Assembly (NCBI GenBank): GCA_030789695.1
Contig: CM061132.1
Span: 29,359,858-29,423,857 of the forward strand
Source of the DNA: Scilla litardierei
Lineage: Eukaryota > Streptophyta > Magnoliopsida > Asparagales > Asparagaceae
Direction: 5' to 3'
Length of the DNA stretch: 64,000 bases
In this document: positions 9,571 to 20,231 of the stretch, piece after piece
Layout of the letters: the number at the start of each line of letters is the position of its first letter
Numbering within the stretch: the first letter of the stretch is position 1
Made by a program: the position numbers and the translations under genes
The notes under the pieces: model-generated
What the model was told of the DNA's origin: nothing
The model's database searches: none
What the model saw: only the letters and a program-made list of their open reading frames with translations

Positions 9571-12500
9571 GAAATTTGGCTAGCGGATGCGCCATCACCC
9601 TCAACGCCACATTCTCAGGTAAATTCAGAAGCAATTTGTCGACATCCAATTTTCCTTGTTCGTCCAAAAAATCCGACACTAGAACTTCCTTTGAGCTTGA
9701 CTCGGGAGGAGGAGAAGAGTAAGAAAGCAACGGTTTGTCAAGCCAGCAGTCTTTCCAAAAATTAACAGACTTACCCGTGCCAATCCGCCTTCCCAATCCA
9801 TCTGCCAGACTCTTCATGCCCACCATAGTAGCTTTAAAAGTTGAAGACCAGCAAGGAGAAAACTTTTGTAAAGATTTTGCCATCCCCACCACGTCCGCTC
9901 CGATTTTATATTTTGCTCTGATGGTTCTAACCCAAAGATTCTTGGGCTTGTTTAGCAAGCGCCATGCCAACCGCTGTAGAAGTACAGAGTTGTGATGCCC
10001 CATTGTTCTCAACCCCAATCCTCCCAAGCTTTTTGGTTTACAGACATCTTCCCAATTAACTAAGTGCATCTTCCTTTCGCCCAAATGTCCACCCCACAGG
10101 AACGCCCTATTCAACTTCTCCATCATCTGAATAGTGTGCTCAGGGATCTTAGCCGTCATCATGGAGTATGTCGGTATAGCAGAGGTAACAGCCTGAATCA
10201 GGGTAGCCCTTCCAGCCAAGCTAAGTAATTTGGACTTCCAACCAGACAACTTCACATTCATCTTCTCAATAATATATCTATATGTATCCTTCGTTATTCT
10301 ACCATGGATGAGAGGAACACCTAAATATTTTCCCAAATCCACAGCCACCGGAACCCCTAGGACGCTTCCAATCTTCGCACCATGACCCATCTTCGATTTA
10401 GGGGAAACATAACATCTGGATTTCTCAAAACTGACTTTGGCGCCCGACGCTCTGCAGAATCTCTCCAACACATCCTTCATCACCCTAGCTTGAACCAGAC
10501 TAGCTCTACCAAACAAAAATAGGTCATCAGCAAACAATAAATGAGAGATTTCCAACTCCTTCGAATGTAAGGCAATGGGCTTCCACCTCTTGATATCAAC
10601 GGCATCCTTGATGCAGATACCTAATCTCTCCATGCACAACACAAACAGATAAGGGCTCAAAGGATCACCTTGCCGTAGGCCACGCTTAGTAGCAAACCAC
10701 TCCGAGGTTCTCCCCTCCCAAAGGACAGAAACCAGAGGTGTTGACACACAAAACATGATAAGTTTAATCCATTTCAGCGGCAAACCAAATAGCTGCATTG
10801 TCTCTTCCAGGAACCCCCAGTTAATTCTATCATACGCCTTCTCCAAATCAATCTTAACTGCCATCAATCCCTCCGAACTCTTCGACCGTCTGATAGTGTG
10901 GATTAGCTCTTGAGCAATGAGAATATTATCCGTAGCCTGTCTGCCAAGAATAAAGCTAGTCTGAAAAGGGCTAATTAAGTCCTGCAATAAACCCCGCAAT
11001 CTCCCCACCAGAACTTTGGTGATGATCTTATACGCCACAGGAATCAAGCTGATGGGCCGAAATTGACTAAGAATCTCAGGGTGATTCACCTTAGGAATTA
11101 ACACAAGCAGTGTTCTATTGAGCTCAACATTGAATGATCCAGTCTCAACTGCCCCCTGCACAAGTGATATTAGAGAAACTTTAACATTATTCCAAAAATT
11201 CTGAAAGAAACCAGCATGTAGCCCATCAACTCCAGGAGCTTTCCATGGCTTCATACTGAATAGTGCCATTCTCACTTCCTCCTCAGAGACTGGATTTTCC
11301 AACTCCTTAGACTCCTCCTCTGATACTGAAAGGCCACGAGAGTGAGAAAGCTGAGAGAACCCATCATTATCATCAGAGAGAAAAGCTTTGAAGTAAGTCG
11401 AACATAAATTCTGTAGCCCAATAGCATCAGAAACCCAGTTCCCATTCCCATCCTTCAACAATTTTACCTTCAGTCTTTTCCTCCTACAAAGAGTAGAGAG
11501 ATGAAAGAACCGTGTATTCTTATCTCCATACTCAAGCCATTGGCAACGGGACTTTTGATGCCAAAATATCTCTTCCTGCTCAAGGATATTCTCATACTCA
11601 GCTAAGAGGTCCTCCTCCAACCGACTAAGTTGGTGCGAATATTGATTCAAGAGAACTCTTTGAATTCCATCAATTCTGCCTCTAATCCACCTTTTTTTGC
11701 AAAATAAATCCCCAAATGTATGCTTGTTCCAGCCTTGGACACCTTTAATAAAGGACTTAGCCTCCTGCACAAAGTCCTCAGCTTCACAACGCCAAGCCTT
11801 CATCACAAATTCCCTAAACCTCTCGTCCTTCAGCCACATTGCTTGGAATCTGAAGACCTTAGGAGTAGTACTATCACTGACCTCACCCTCACAGCAAAGC
11901 CGAATGGGACAATGGTCCGAAAATAATCTGGGAAGATGAAATAAATGTGCCTCAGGGAAAGCCTCGCACCATTCATTATTTGCCAGGACTCTGTCTAGCC
12001 TCTCATGAACCCTCGCCCTCCCCTGCCTGAGGTTACACCAAGTGAAAGGTAATCCATGAAATCCAATATCAATAAACCCACAAGCGTGAAGAAACGATTG
12101 AAATCTATCGCACCTGCTCCCCGATACCACAGCACCACCTAATTTCTCCGCAGCCACAAGATAATCATTAAAATCTCCCAAAGCCATCCAAGGCACCTTC
12201 AAGCCAGACCCAAAACGCTCAATCTGCTCATATAACTTCCACCGTGTGGTTCTGCATGGGCTTGCATAAATGACTGAGAGAAAGAAGTCCGCAGCTCCAG
12301 TCCGCTGCACAATACCATGAACCAACTGTGGTGAAGAACTAGTGACATGAAAATGCAACACGCTATCATCCCATAGCACCCATAGTCCACCAGCAAAGCC
12401 CATTGGGTCAGCAACCACGTACTGACTGAAATTAAGCTTCCGAACAATACCAAGCGCTTGATCTCCAGAAATCCTTGGCTCAGCAATGACGAAAATAGAC

Positions 12501-12595
12501 GGCTTAAACTTCCTTATAAGCTCCTTAGCTTCCCTGACAAAAGACTTCTTCGCTGCCCCTCTACAATTCCAGAAAATGTAATCCATAATCAACAT
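9536..12595 (-). CDS. LINE ORF2: AP endonuclease and reverse transcriptase
   Basis: A 1019-codon open frame. Residues about 5-230 are an exonuclease-endonuclease-phosphatase fold (FWNCRGAAKKS at the start, ALGDFND, SDHCPI at the end), which nicks target DNA. Residues about 440-740 are a LINE reverse transcriptase with APGVDGLHAGF, FRPISLIP, KIDLEKAYD, RGLRQGDPLSP and the catalytic FADDLF near residue 688. The frame ends just after the RT because of a 1-nt shift; the rest of ORF2 continues at 9570-8470. Start taken at the first ATG, which lies immediately before the endonuclease motif. ORF1 ends 31 bases upstream (12626). Confidence 0.93.
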   Translation of the reverse strand: MLIMDYIFWNCRGAAKKSFVREAKELIRKFKPSIFVIAEPRISGDQALGIVRKLNFSQYVVADPMGFAGGLWVLWDDSVLHFHVTSSSPQLVHGIVQRTGAADFFLSVIYASPCRTTRWKLYEQIERFGSGLKVPWMALGDFNDYLVAAEKLGGAVVSGSRCDRFQSFLHACGFIDIGFHGLPFTWCNLRQGRARVHERLDRVLANNEWCEAFPEAHLFHLPRLFSDHCPIRLCCEGEVSDSTTPKVFRFQAMWLKDERFREFVMKAWRCEAEDFVQEAKSFIKGVQGWNKHTFGDLFCKKRWIRGRIDGIQRVLLNQYSHQLSRLEEDLLAEYENILEQEEIFWHQKSRCQWLEYGDKNTRFFHLSTLCRRKRLKVKLLKDGNGNWVSDAIGLQNLCSTYFKAFLSDDNDGFSQLSHSRGLSVSEEESKELENPVSEEEVRMALFSMKPWKAPGVDGLHAGFFQNFWNNVKVSLISLVQGAVETGSFNVELNRTLLVLIPKVNHPEILSQFRPISLIPVAYKIITKVLVGRLRGLLQDLISPFQTSFILGRQATDNILIAQELIHTIRRSKSSEGLMAVKIDLEKAYDRINWGFLEETMQLFGLPLKWIKLIMFCVSTPLVSVLWEGRTSEWFATKRGLRQGDPLSPYLFVLCMERLGICIKDAVDIKRWKPIALHSKELEISHLLFADDLFLFGRASLVQARVMKDVLERFCRASGAKVSFEKSRCYVSPKSKMGHGAKIGSVLGVPVAVDLGKYLGVPLIHGRITKDTYRYIIEKMNVKLSGWKSKLLSLAGRATLIQAVTSAIPTYSMMTAKIPEHTIQMMEKLNRAFLWGGHLGERKMHLVNWEDVCKPKSLGGLGLRTMGHHNSVLLQRLAWRLLNKPKNLWVRTIRAKYKIGADVVGMAKSLQKFSPCWSSTFKATMVGMKSLADGLGRRIGTGKSVNFWKDCWLDKPLLSYSSPPPESSSKEVLVSDFLDEQGKLDVDKLLLNLPENVALRVMAHPLAKFHVQEVLLATCS

Positions 12596-12625
12596 GTGAA
12601 AAGAGGAAACAAACCCACCAGAAAC

Positions 12626-14259
12626 TCAATCCAAAGCAAGGTCCATGCCTCCCTGCCCATTGCAAGTGTCCAAATCTCCTTCCCCTATAGAAAATATCAT
12701 CGGCATAGTCTGAACTTCAGGAGGATGGCATATAACACTCTCCCCATCTTGAGATACACATCCAACCCCCAATCCTTCAGCGACCTTCGAAGCGTTAGAA
12801 ATGTCAGACAGCGGCTTTCGCTTCCCTGGGACTGGCTGTGTCGTATCACAGGACGCAGCTCCAAAATTGAAATCCAAAATTTGATCCACCACAGAACTCC
12901 CACCAACCTTCGAGCCTATAGATGTCTCCCCATTGCTAATCATCAAGGCCACTTGGGCCTTGTGGGTCTGTTGAGCTTTCTTACTCTTCAATTCACCCGC
13001 TACTCTGGGCTCCGAATTAGGCCGAACAGCAATTCGCGGCCCATTACGCCGTCCATTGCTATCAACAGTAGCCAAGGCTCTCCCCATCCGGCCCATACCA
13101 CCTCGATTCTCCTCCATCACATCCCTTCCATCATCATCCCCCATCTCCCCATCAGCCAACGAGCTGAACCTGGAACCCGTTCTCTGTTTTAACCCAATCT
13201 TATCTGCAGCTCTTCCCATCACAGAGCCTGAAGAGCGACGAGACCGCCTATCATTGGCGACAATCCATGGCCCAAGAGCCTGAGGAGATGCTTGTACCTT
13301 CGAACTTGGGGAGGATGAAGAATGAAGCGGAGTCCCCGACTCCTTAGAACCATGCTCACCTCCCTTATCTGGTGTATCCCCACTCACTGACTGAAAAGGA
13401 CACGGCTCCCTGTGCCCAATACGCCCACACTTGAAACAGATAATCCCCAGACCTTCATACTGCACTTTCTGCCAGCGACCTTCGAAAAAAATTTGGGATT
13501 TCAATGGTTTATTCAGATCAATCTCAACACAAATACGCGCAAATCTGTCCTTCATTACTAACCGAGTATGCGCATCGAACTTCACAACTTTCCCCACACA
13601 ATTACCCAACACCTCAAGCACCCTCTCGTCGTAATACTCCACCGGGAGGAAGGGAAATCTAACCCACACTGCCGTAGAACCTACACAGTCGACTCCGGTG
13701 AGAAATCCGGTACCCAACACTGAGTGGTCAGGTAATGACCAAACACCATCCAAGGACCTTCCTCCAGAGCAAACACCATGTCTTCTTCACAAACAAAACG
13801 CACCATGACGAAGCCCTCACCCAAATCAACAAATTCGACATCACCCTTTGGTCTCCACAGCAACCTGATCTTACCCTCTAGTACCGGCAACGAAATATTC
13901 CGTCCCAGTAGCTTCACAATCACAGCCTGCTTACACTTGCTCCGCAACTTCTCCCTGAACTCCGGCGACAGATCCACGCTATCCCACTCCCCCTTGGTGG
14001 AAACCTTGATGTCCTCCTTCAAATCAAAACCCCCATCATCCAAGCCCGCAATATCAGCATTCGAAGCCCCCAATCCAGAGCAGGCATCCTTGAAAGACAT
14101 CCTTGCCGGCGGATCTCCTAGCCCTACCGGATCCCTTCCAGCCCTCCGGTCGCCCTCCCCGTCCGTAGCCCTGAATTTCAGAGGCCTCTGCGATGAGGAT
14201 CCATCTTCATCCCGATCTCTCTCTCGACCATCCGACGTCGAGAACATCGACCGCCTCAT
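12626..14259 (-). pseudogene. LINE ORF1: DUF4283 and zinc-knuckle nucleic-acid binding protein, frameshifted
   Basis: ORF1 of plant L1 elements coats the RNA. It starts at ATG 14259. The first segment (192 codons) covers an Arg/Asp-rich N-terminus and most of a DUF4283 domain ending ..EGPWMVFGHYL. One base change in phase near 13680-13690 moves the rest into the frame open from 13753 to 12626, which continues with VWVRFPFLPVEYY, then the zinc knuckle CFKCGRIGHREPC and a long Ser/Gly/Arg-rich tail. The knuckle is CX2CX4HX3C, one residue shorter than the usual CX4HX4C spacing. Because other differences in this window look like homopolymer or single-base assembly errors, the shift may not be real. 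Confidence 0.85.
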
Positions 14260-14370
14260 GGCGATGTCGCCGCCTCCCTAAAACCCTAACAATTTTTTTC
14301 CCACCGAAATATCGGTTCTCACCTCGTAACGTTGCTCCCTAATGATATGTCAATGGCTAGTCATTTTTTC

Positions 14371-14386
14371 GGAGTTATCTTTTTTT
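14371..14386. repeat. LINE target-site duplication, right copy
   Basis: Exact copy of 8422-8437 at the 5' end of the LINE (minus strand). Confidence 0.85.
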
Positions 14387-14499
14387 GGGTGTAAGCAATA
14401 AGAGGAATGTAATTGCTCTTAGATAGGAAATACTGCTCTTTGGATGTTTACCGTCACATTGTCAGCGTCCGTTAATGCTTTTGTATACTATGCAGCGAA

Positions 14500-15487
14500 G
14501 GACAAAATTTTGAAAATAAATTCAAAAATTATAAATAATTCCGAAAATCTATCAAATTCAAAAATATTTACCAAAATCGACCAAATTTTGTCATGTCAAC
14601 GATCATGGGGTGATTCGGCGCTGACTCGGTAGAGTTGGATTTGCCGGGGTGGCAACCTCGGCCAAATTGGCCAAATTGGCAACTTTATCAATTGGCCAGG
14701 GTTGCCAATTCCGGCCAGTTTTGTATGGGCTACAACCATTTTGAATGTAACTTTGTTTTATTATTATTATTTGAGTTTAGGTTCCAAAAAAAGTTTTTAT
14801 TAAAAATTGTCATAATTCTTGACATATTGAAAAACTAATAAAAATAGTTTTTGTCAAATATTTTTTGGACCACTTCACATCATGTTTTGAGGCTAAAGTT
14901 ATTGGTAGGTGTAAATATTATAAAAATAATTTTAAACAAATTTAGTCTCAAAACATGTTATTTTATGGTCTGAAAAATTTGACAAAAAATATATTCATTA
15001 GTTTTTTAATATTCCAACCTTTATGATATTTTTAAAAGAATTTTAGAAAACTTTTTTCTGAAACTACAACCTAAAAAATAATGATAAAACAAACTTTAAT
15101 TCTTAAAAAATAAAAGTTGCACTTTGGATAGGGTTGGCAACCCCGACCAAATCCAACTCCGCACAATCAACACCGAATCCAAGGACGGATCTAGGTTCAA
15201 ATGTGTTGGGGCACGGGCCCCCGCCAAAATTTGGGGAAAAAAGATTTACGTATGTATATTTGTATATGTATGTATATATGGATATATGGATATATGTGTA
15301 TTGTGCACCCACTAAAATTATTCATGTATTGGGACCCCCATTAAACCAAGGCCTAGTTCCGCCACGGGCCGAATCACCAACTCGTCACTGACATAGCACA
15401 ATGTGGTTAATTTTGTTAAATATTTTTGAATTTGGTCGATTTTTAAAAGTATTTATAAGTTTAGGCTTTTATCGAAAATTTGTCCTC
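14500..15487. mobile_element. Long fold-back (inverted repeat) element
   Basis: The left half read forward resembles the right half read as reverse complement over most of its length: GGACAAAATTTTG at about 14500 pairs with the sequence at about 15477, ATTCGG..GAGTTGGATTT (about 14613-14642) with 15149-15178, GGTGGCAACC with GGTTGGCAACC, and CATGTTTTGAG (about 14883) with CTCAAAACATG (about 14948). The centre is near 14918. The right arm is longer only because a 189-bp MITE sits in it. It is noncoding, so this is a MITE or Foldback-type element. Exact ends and target duplication are not resolved. Confidence 0.6.
15180..15368. mobile_element. hAT-like MITE inserted in the fold-back element
   Basis: 189 bp with inverted ends CAAGGACGGATCTAGG and, from the other side, CCCGTGGCGGAACTAGG. 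The same seven bases CCGAATC lie on both sides (15173-15179 and 15369-15375); with one mismatch this is an 8-bp duplication, as for hAT elements. Plant MITEs beginning CAGGGGCGGATCTAGG are widespread, and this matches that pattern. It contains a TATG-rich stretch and no coding sequence. Confidence 0.7.
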
Positions 15488-15658
15488 CAATTACAAGAAC
15501 AACTTTGAAGTATGTAGTTGTAAGAAAAAAGTAGTACAAGTATATAACCGTAAAATCGGTGTAATTTTACTGTATGGTGCTTTAAATTTAGCATTGTGTT
15601 GGAGAGAGCAACCATGGCAATAGCCAATGGTCTCCTTTTATTAATTCATCATCTCTTT

Positions 15659-15957
15659 GTAGTTGCTAATTAGGTTTCGGTGCGTAGTACCCATCTCTTT
15701 GTTTTGTTTGGCCATGCTTTAGGCCTTGTTCAGACTTGTACTTTTGTGACTTTCTGTGATGTTTGGGATATTTTGTTGGATGTCTGGTGGTTGTTTTCTT
15801 TTATCCACTTTATTATTGTTGTTGTTTCGTCGCAATGCAAGGACCTGTTATTTTTCAAAATTTTTACAAACGCTTATCAGACTGCAGCTTAACAGCTCCA
15901 CGTCTGAGCAGACCTCCTCACGTCTCGCTTTCCATATTAGGGAAGCGGGGCGTGACA
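15659..15957 (+). repeat. 5' LTR remnant (last 299 bp)
   Basis: Matches 22751-23049 over exactly 299 bp with roughly 5% differences counted by eye, and ends GGGGCGTGACA like the 3' LTR. The first 2.5 kb of this LTR are missing; the left edge at 15659 joins unrelated DNA. The leader from 15958 includes GGCCCATGCAGGTC, which is shared with the array units. Confidence 0.85.
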
Positions 15958-16098
15958 GGTTTTGTTGGTGGCCCATGCAGGTCTTTCCCTTTGCATCCGC
16001 GAAATATCGGAACAACAATAATGATAAAAAACATCCAATTAATTATTCCCAACATTCAAGTCATGATTAAGTCTAATCTGAACGTTTCCTTGTCTTAG

Positions 16099-16639
16099 AT
16101 GGCTGGGAGATGCGTTACCCGAGCTGTAGTTAGACCCGCATTGAAGTCTAGTCCGTCTGCACAGTTTAAGAGGCCAGGTGGGCTTAGCTGGAAAACGTGC
16201 CATTTTTGTGGCAAAGCTGGTCATGAGAAGGCGCAGTGCAGGAGATTCTTGGGTCAGTGCTTGACTTGTGGCGGCACTTCGCACACCTCGAAGGATTGCC
16301 CGCTTACTAGTCGACAGCAGCAAACACCAGTAGCTGGGCCTAGTCGGAAGGTGTGCTATCATTGTGGCAAGACTGGTCATGTGAAGGAACAGTGCAGGGG
16401 GAAGCTGGGCCAGTGCTTGATATTTGGCGACGCAGCGCATACCTTGAAGGACTGTCCGAGAGCTAAGCATCCGTGGAAAGTGCCAGTCGGAGTTCAACTA
16501 CGAAAAGCACCGGTAGCTGCTGGACGTGGAGCGCCTCTTCTACCCCAGAAGCAGGCATTTCAGCAGGCCGTTCAACCTAGGAGGCAAGCCTTCATGATGA
16601 CTACAGTAGAGGTTGAGGCTGAGGACAGAGTTATCGCAG
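16099..16639 (+). pseudogene. Gag remnant: nucleocapsid with four zinc knuckles
   Basis: Starts at ATG 16099 with MAGR, the same first residues as the array gag, but then jumps directly to the nucleocapsid: about 260 residues of capsid have been deleted in frame. Four CCHC-type units are visible at residues 34-47, 54-67, 86-99 and 106-119. The first three have perfect CX2CX4HX4C spacing; the fourth has Phe for the second Cys. The array elements have only two knuckles, so the pair was duplicated here. 541 nt to the splice donor leaves phase 1, matching the protease exon at 16792. Read through the donor, the frame stops 23 codons later. Confidence 0.8.
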
Positions 16640-16791
16640 GTAATCCTCAGACTAACCTTTACTTTTCATTAGTTGAACTCGCATTTAGATTAGATCTTGG
16701 TTGCTAGAATAGGTTTGATTAGAAGACTTAGATAGACGTTCGATTTTATAGACAAACACCTTTGTTAAAATTTAGTCGTACTCGTCTTAAG
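16640..16791 (+). other. Predicted spliceosomal intron 1 of the Tekay element (gag/protease)
   Basis: The donor GCAG|GTAATCCTCA is identical in its first bases to the donor of the array elements. The acceptor CTTAAG before 16792 restores an open frame (phase 1) into the protease motif LFDSGAS, which has no ATG of its own. The 152-nt interval contains stops in the gag frame. The acceptor is the best of several AGs and is less certain than the donor. Confidence 0.65.
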
Positions 16792-19215
16792 ATGCCCTGG
16801 TAGCCTCTCACCTGGCCTTGACCCTGTTCGATTCTGGAGCTTCCATGTGCATCCTATCTCGGAAGTTCGTATTCGAACCCTCGATACCAACCTATACAGT
16901 TCCCAAGTGTTGGAACATTACAACTGTGAATGGTGTAGTGAAGGTTGAATTGGGATGTAGACCATGTCCATTGGTGATTAGTGGACACAAACTTTATGCT
17001 GATTTCATCGTCCACTACCTGTCGAACTTTGATGCTATTTTCAGCATTGACTGGTTAGGAGCTTTTTATGCCACGATCGACTGTCACCGGAAGAAAGTTG
17101 TGTTCGAAATTCCTGACCACCCAGTGTTCGAGTTTGTCGGTGGAGGACGTTCGCTTGGACCTGTCAAGTTCCGAGCCCAGCCTTATCGATTGACCGTTGC
17201 ATCTATGATTGCTGAACCAGAGAAGCCTACAGTGGTGAGAGATTTCGAAGACGTCTTCCCTGAAGACATTTTTGGACTGCCGCCCTATCGAGCATTGGAG
17301 TTCGGCATCGATCTTATGCCAGAAGCTCAACCAATTTCGAAGGCACCGTACAATATGGCTCCTACAGAATTAGAAGAGTTGAGGAAGCAGTTGGATGAGC
17401 TACTGCAGAAGGGTTTCATTCATCCCAGCGTATCTCCCTGGGGTGCACCCGTCTTGCTGGTAAAGAAGAAGGATGGATCGAGAAGAATGTGCATTGATTA
17501 TCGGAAGCTGAATCATATCACAGTGAAAAACAAGTACCTGCTGCCCCCACATTGATGATATCTTCGATCAGCTTGGTGGATCGAGGGTATTTTCGAAGTT
17601 GGATCTCCGGAGCGGATACCATCAAGTCAGAGTCAAGAAGGAAGATGTACTCAAGACTGCTTTTCGGACTAAGTACGGGCATTACGACTTCGTTGTCATG
17701 CCGTTCGGTGTGACCAACGCTTCTGCTGTGTTCATGAATCTCATGAACCTTATCTTTTACAACTTCCTTGACAAGTTCGTGGTGATTTTCATAGGCGATG
17801 TCCTGGTGTACTCGAAGAGCGAGGAGGAGCATGCAGAACATCTGAAGATAGTGTTGGAGATGCTCCGTCACCATAGACTATATGCCAAGTACATCAAATG
17901 CGAATTCTGGCTGGATAGAATTGCATTTCTTGGGCATGTAGTATCGGGAGCTGGTATCTCAGTGGATCCAGAGAAGGTCAAAGCAGTCAGTGAATGGCCT
18001 ACACCTCGATTGGCATCGGACATCAGAAGTTTCCTTGGATTGGCTGGATACTACTGCAGATTTATCAAGGATTTCTCGAGGATAGCTGAGCCGATGACGA
18101 GATTGACAAGGAAGGATATTAAGTTCTGTTGGTTAGACTCTTGTGAGCAAGCCTTTTCTACCTTGAAGGAGAGGCTGACATCTGCAACAGTTTTAGCTAT
18201 TCTGGACCGAAGCGGAGGCTTCGAGATCTCCTGCGACGCATCAGGCAAGGGACTTGGATGTGTTCTGCATTAGTACGGTCATGTAGTCGCTTATGCTTCT
18301 CGGCGGTTGAAGATCCACGAGAAGAATTATCTGACTCACGGCTTGGAGTTAGCTGCCGTCGTCTTTGCTTTGAAGATTTGGAGGCATTTCTTACTGAGTG
18401 AGAAAGTGAAAATCTTCACTGATCACAAAAGTTTGAAATACATATTCACTCAGAGGGAGCTGAATATGAGACAGCGTAGATGGTTGGAATTGATGACAGA
18501 CTACGACATCGATCTTCAGTATCATCCAGGGAAGGTGAATGTCGTACCGGATGCCTTGAGTCGACTGTCCGAAGTGATGATTCTCACGGCTCAGTGGAGA
18601 TTGCAACAGGATCTGCGAGAAATGGATGTTGAGGCTGTCCTATCGGGAGTCACATCGTCGTTGATGAGTATGCAGATTCAGTCGATGATTGTGGATCAGA
18701 TCAAGACTAATCAAGATGGAGATGCTAAATTGAAGAAGATCATAGAGCAGGTTGAAGCAGGACTTCGGACAGATTTTCTGATTCACACGGATGGGTCTTT
18801 GAGATATGGTAGTATGGTCTACGTGCCTACAGGAGATATCAGAGAGGAGTTGATGAATGAGGCTGACAGTTCGCCTTATTCTATTAATCCTGGGGGTACT
18901 AAGATGTATAAGGATCTTCGACAGAATTTCTGGTGGCATGGAATGAAGAGAAGTGTGGCACGTAGCGTTGCCAAGTGCCTCGTGTGTCAGCAAGTGAAGG
19001 CTGAACATCATCGCACTGCCGGACTACTACAACCTCTATCGATTCCAGAGTGGAAGCAGCAGCACATCACGATGGACTTCGTGACTGGCTTACCTCAGAT
19101 CACCAAAGAGAATGACGCGTTCTGGGTCATCATTGATCGATTGACCAAGTCCACGCACTTTATACCTTTCCGAGTTGGGCAATCCAAAGAGATATTAGCA
19201 AAGAAGTATATGGAG
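16792..19215 (+). pseudogene. Pol part 1: protease, RT, RNase H, integrase N-terminus
   Basis: Protease: LFDSGASMC near 16822. [17 protein letters not shown] and CIDYRKLN, a frameshift in a CCCCC run at about 17545, then [18 protein letters not shown] and FIGDVLVYS, where the catalytic pair is GD instead of DD (17794-17799). RNase [19 protein letters not shown], stop at 18271-18273, then [10 protein letters not shown]. Integrase zinc domain (..[12 protein letters not shown]) and the first catalytic Asp in TMDFVTGLP. The exon ends at 19215 with ATGGAG before a splice donor. The polyprotein would copy and integrate the element, but this copy is dead by several independent lesions. Confidence 0.88.
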
Positions 19216-19284
19216 GTAATGACCTAACTCATGCCTTATTAATTTCCTTCTGGTACAAGTGGTGATGTGAGTTATGTCGTGTAG
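19216..19284 (+). other. Predicted spliceosomal intron 2 (integrase core)
   Basis: 69 nt, GTAATG...GTGTAG, T-rich, with an in-frame stop. Removing it joins ..YME to [10 protein letters not shown] with no gap, the continuous form expected of gypsy integrases. The array units carry an intron at the same codon and phase (0). Confidence 0.8.
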
Positions 19285-20191
19285 GAGATCGTGCGCTTGC
19301 ATGGAGTCCCTGTGAGCATTGTATCATATCATGATACGAGGTTCACGTCTCAGTTCTGGAAGAGTCTGCAGACCAATCTGGATACCAGTCTGAAGTTCAA
19401 TAATGCGTATCACCCACAGACAGATGGACAGTCGGAGCGTACTATTCAGATCTTGGAAGATATGCTGAGAGCATGCATGTTGGATCTCAAGGGTTCGTGG
19501 GAGGATCATCTACACCTAGTGTAGTTCTCCTACAACAACAGCTATCAGGCGAGCATTGGCATGGCACCATTTGATGCTCTCTACGGAAGGAAATATCGAT
19601 CGCCACTGAGTTGGGATGACATCGATGATAGCGAACTCTTGGGGCCAGAGATGATTGTGTAAGTAGTAGATGTTGTACGGGATATCAGGGACAAGCTTCG
19701 GATCGTCCAGGACCGTTACAAGCATTGGGCAGATGTTAAACGGCGTCCTTTGGAGTTTCAGCCGGGAGATCATGTGTTTCTGAAGATCTCCTCGAATCGA
19801 GGAGTGATTCGATTTGGAAAGAGGGGCAAGTTTAGTCCGAGATTTATTGGACCTTTCAATGTGCTAGAGCGAGTTGGAGAGGTAGCATATCGCTTAGCTT
19901 TGCCACCGTCCTTAGAGGGAGTTCATGACGTCTTCCATGTGTCCCAGCTCTGTCGTTATATCAGCGACCCTTCTCATGCTGTAGACTACTCCGAGATTAC
20001 AGTTCGACCAGATCTGACGTACGAATAGCAACCAGTGGAGATCCTAGATCGATGTCAAAAAGTCTTCAGGAACAGGACCGTTGATCTAGTCAGAGTGATG
20101 TGTCGTCGCGACTCGCCAGGAGAGTCTACCTGGGAGCGGGAATATGAGATACGGGAGCGTTATCCATATTTGTTCCCTACTCTTTAGTGGA
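19285..20191 (+). pseudogene. Pol part 2: integrase core, GPF module, chromodomain-like tail
   Basis: [10 protein letters not shown] and the second catalytic Asp (HDTRFTS), then [10 protein letters not shown] with the catalytic Glu, the GPF/Y module ([20 protein letters not shown]) and a tail like the chromodomain region of Tekay/Del chromoviruses (..QPVEILDR.., ..DLVRVM.., ESTWERE). In-frame stops lie at 19522-19524, 19660-19662 and 20026-20028; the natural stop follows ..YPYLFPTL near 20187. The chromodomain tail in intact relatives directs insertion to chromatin. Confidence 0.85.
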
Positions 20192-20231
20192 TAAGAATTC
20201 CGAGGGCGGAATTTTCTTAAGGTGTGTAGAA

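Larger units (their letters stand above)
8439..14370 (-). mobile_element. L1-type LINE (non-LTR retrotransposon), near full length
   Basis: About 5.9 kb on the minus strand with plant L1 architecture: a short 5' UTR (14260-14370), ORF1 with a DUF4283-like domain and a zinc knuckle, then ORF2 with AP endonuclease, reverse transcriptase, zf-RVT and RNase H. It is bracketed by an exact 16-bp target duplication. Breaks are limited to one frameshift in ORF1 (near 13685) and one in ORF2 (near 9555). Few lesions and an exact duplication suggest a fairly recent insertion. Confidence 0.92.

Noticed and set aside
12458..13192. 244-codon plus-strand frame
   Set aside because: Antisense to LINE ORF1/ORF2; no domain and Ser/Pro/Arg bias expected from the complementary codons.
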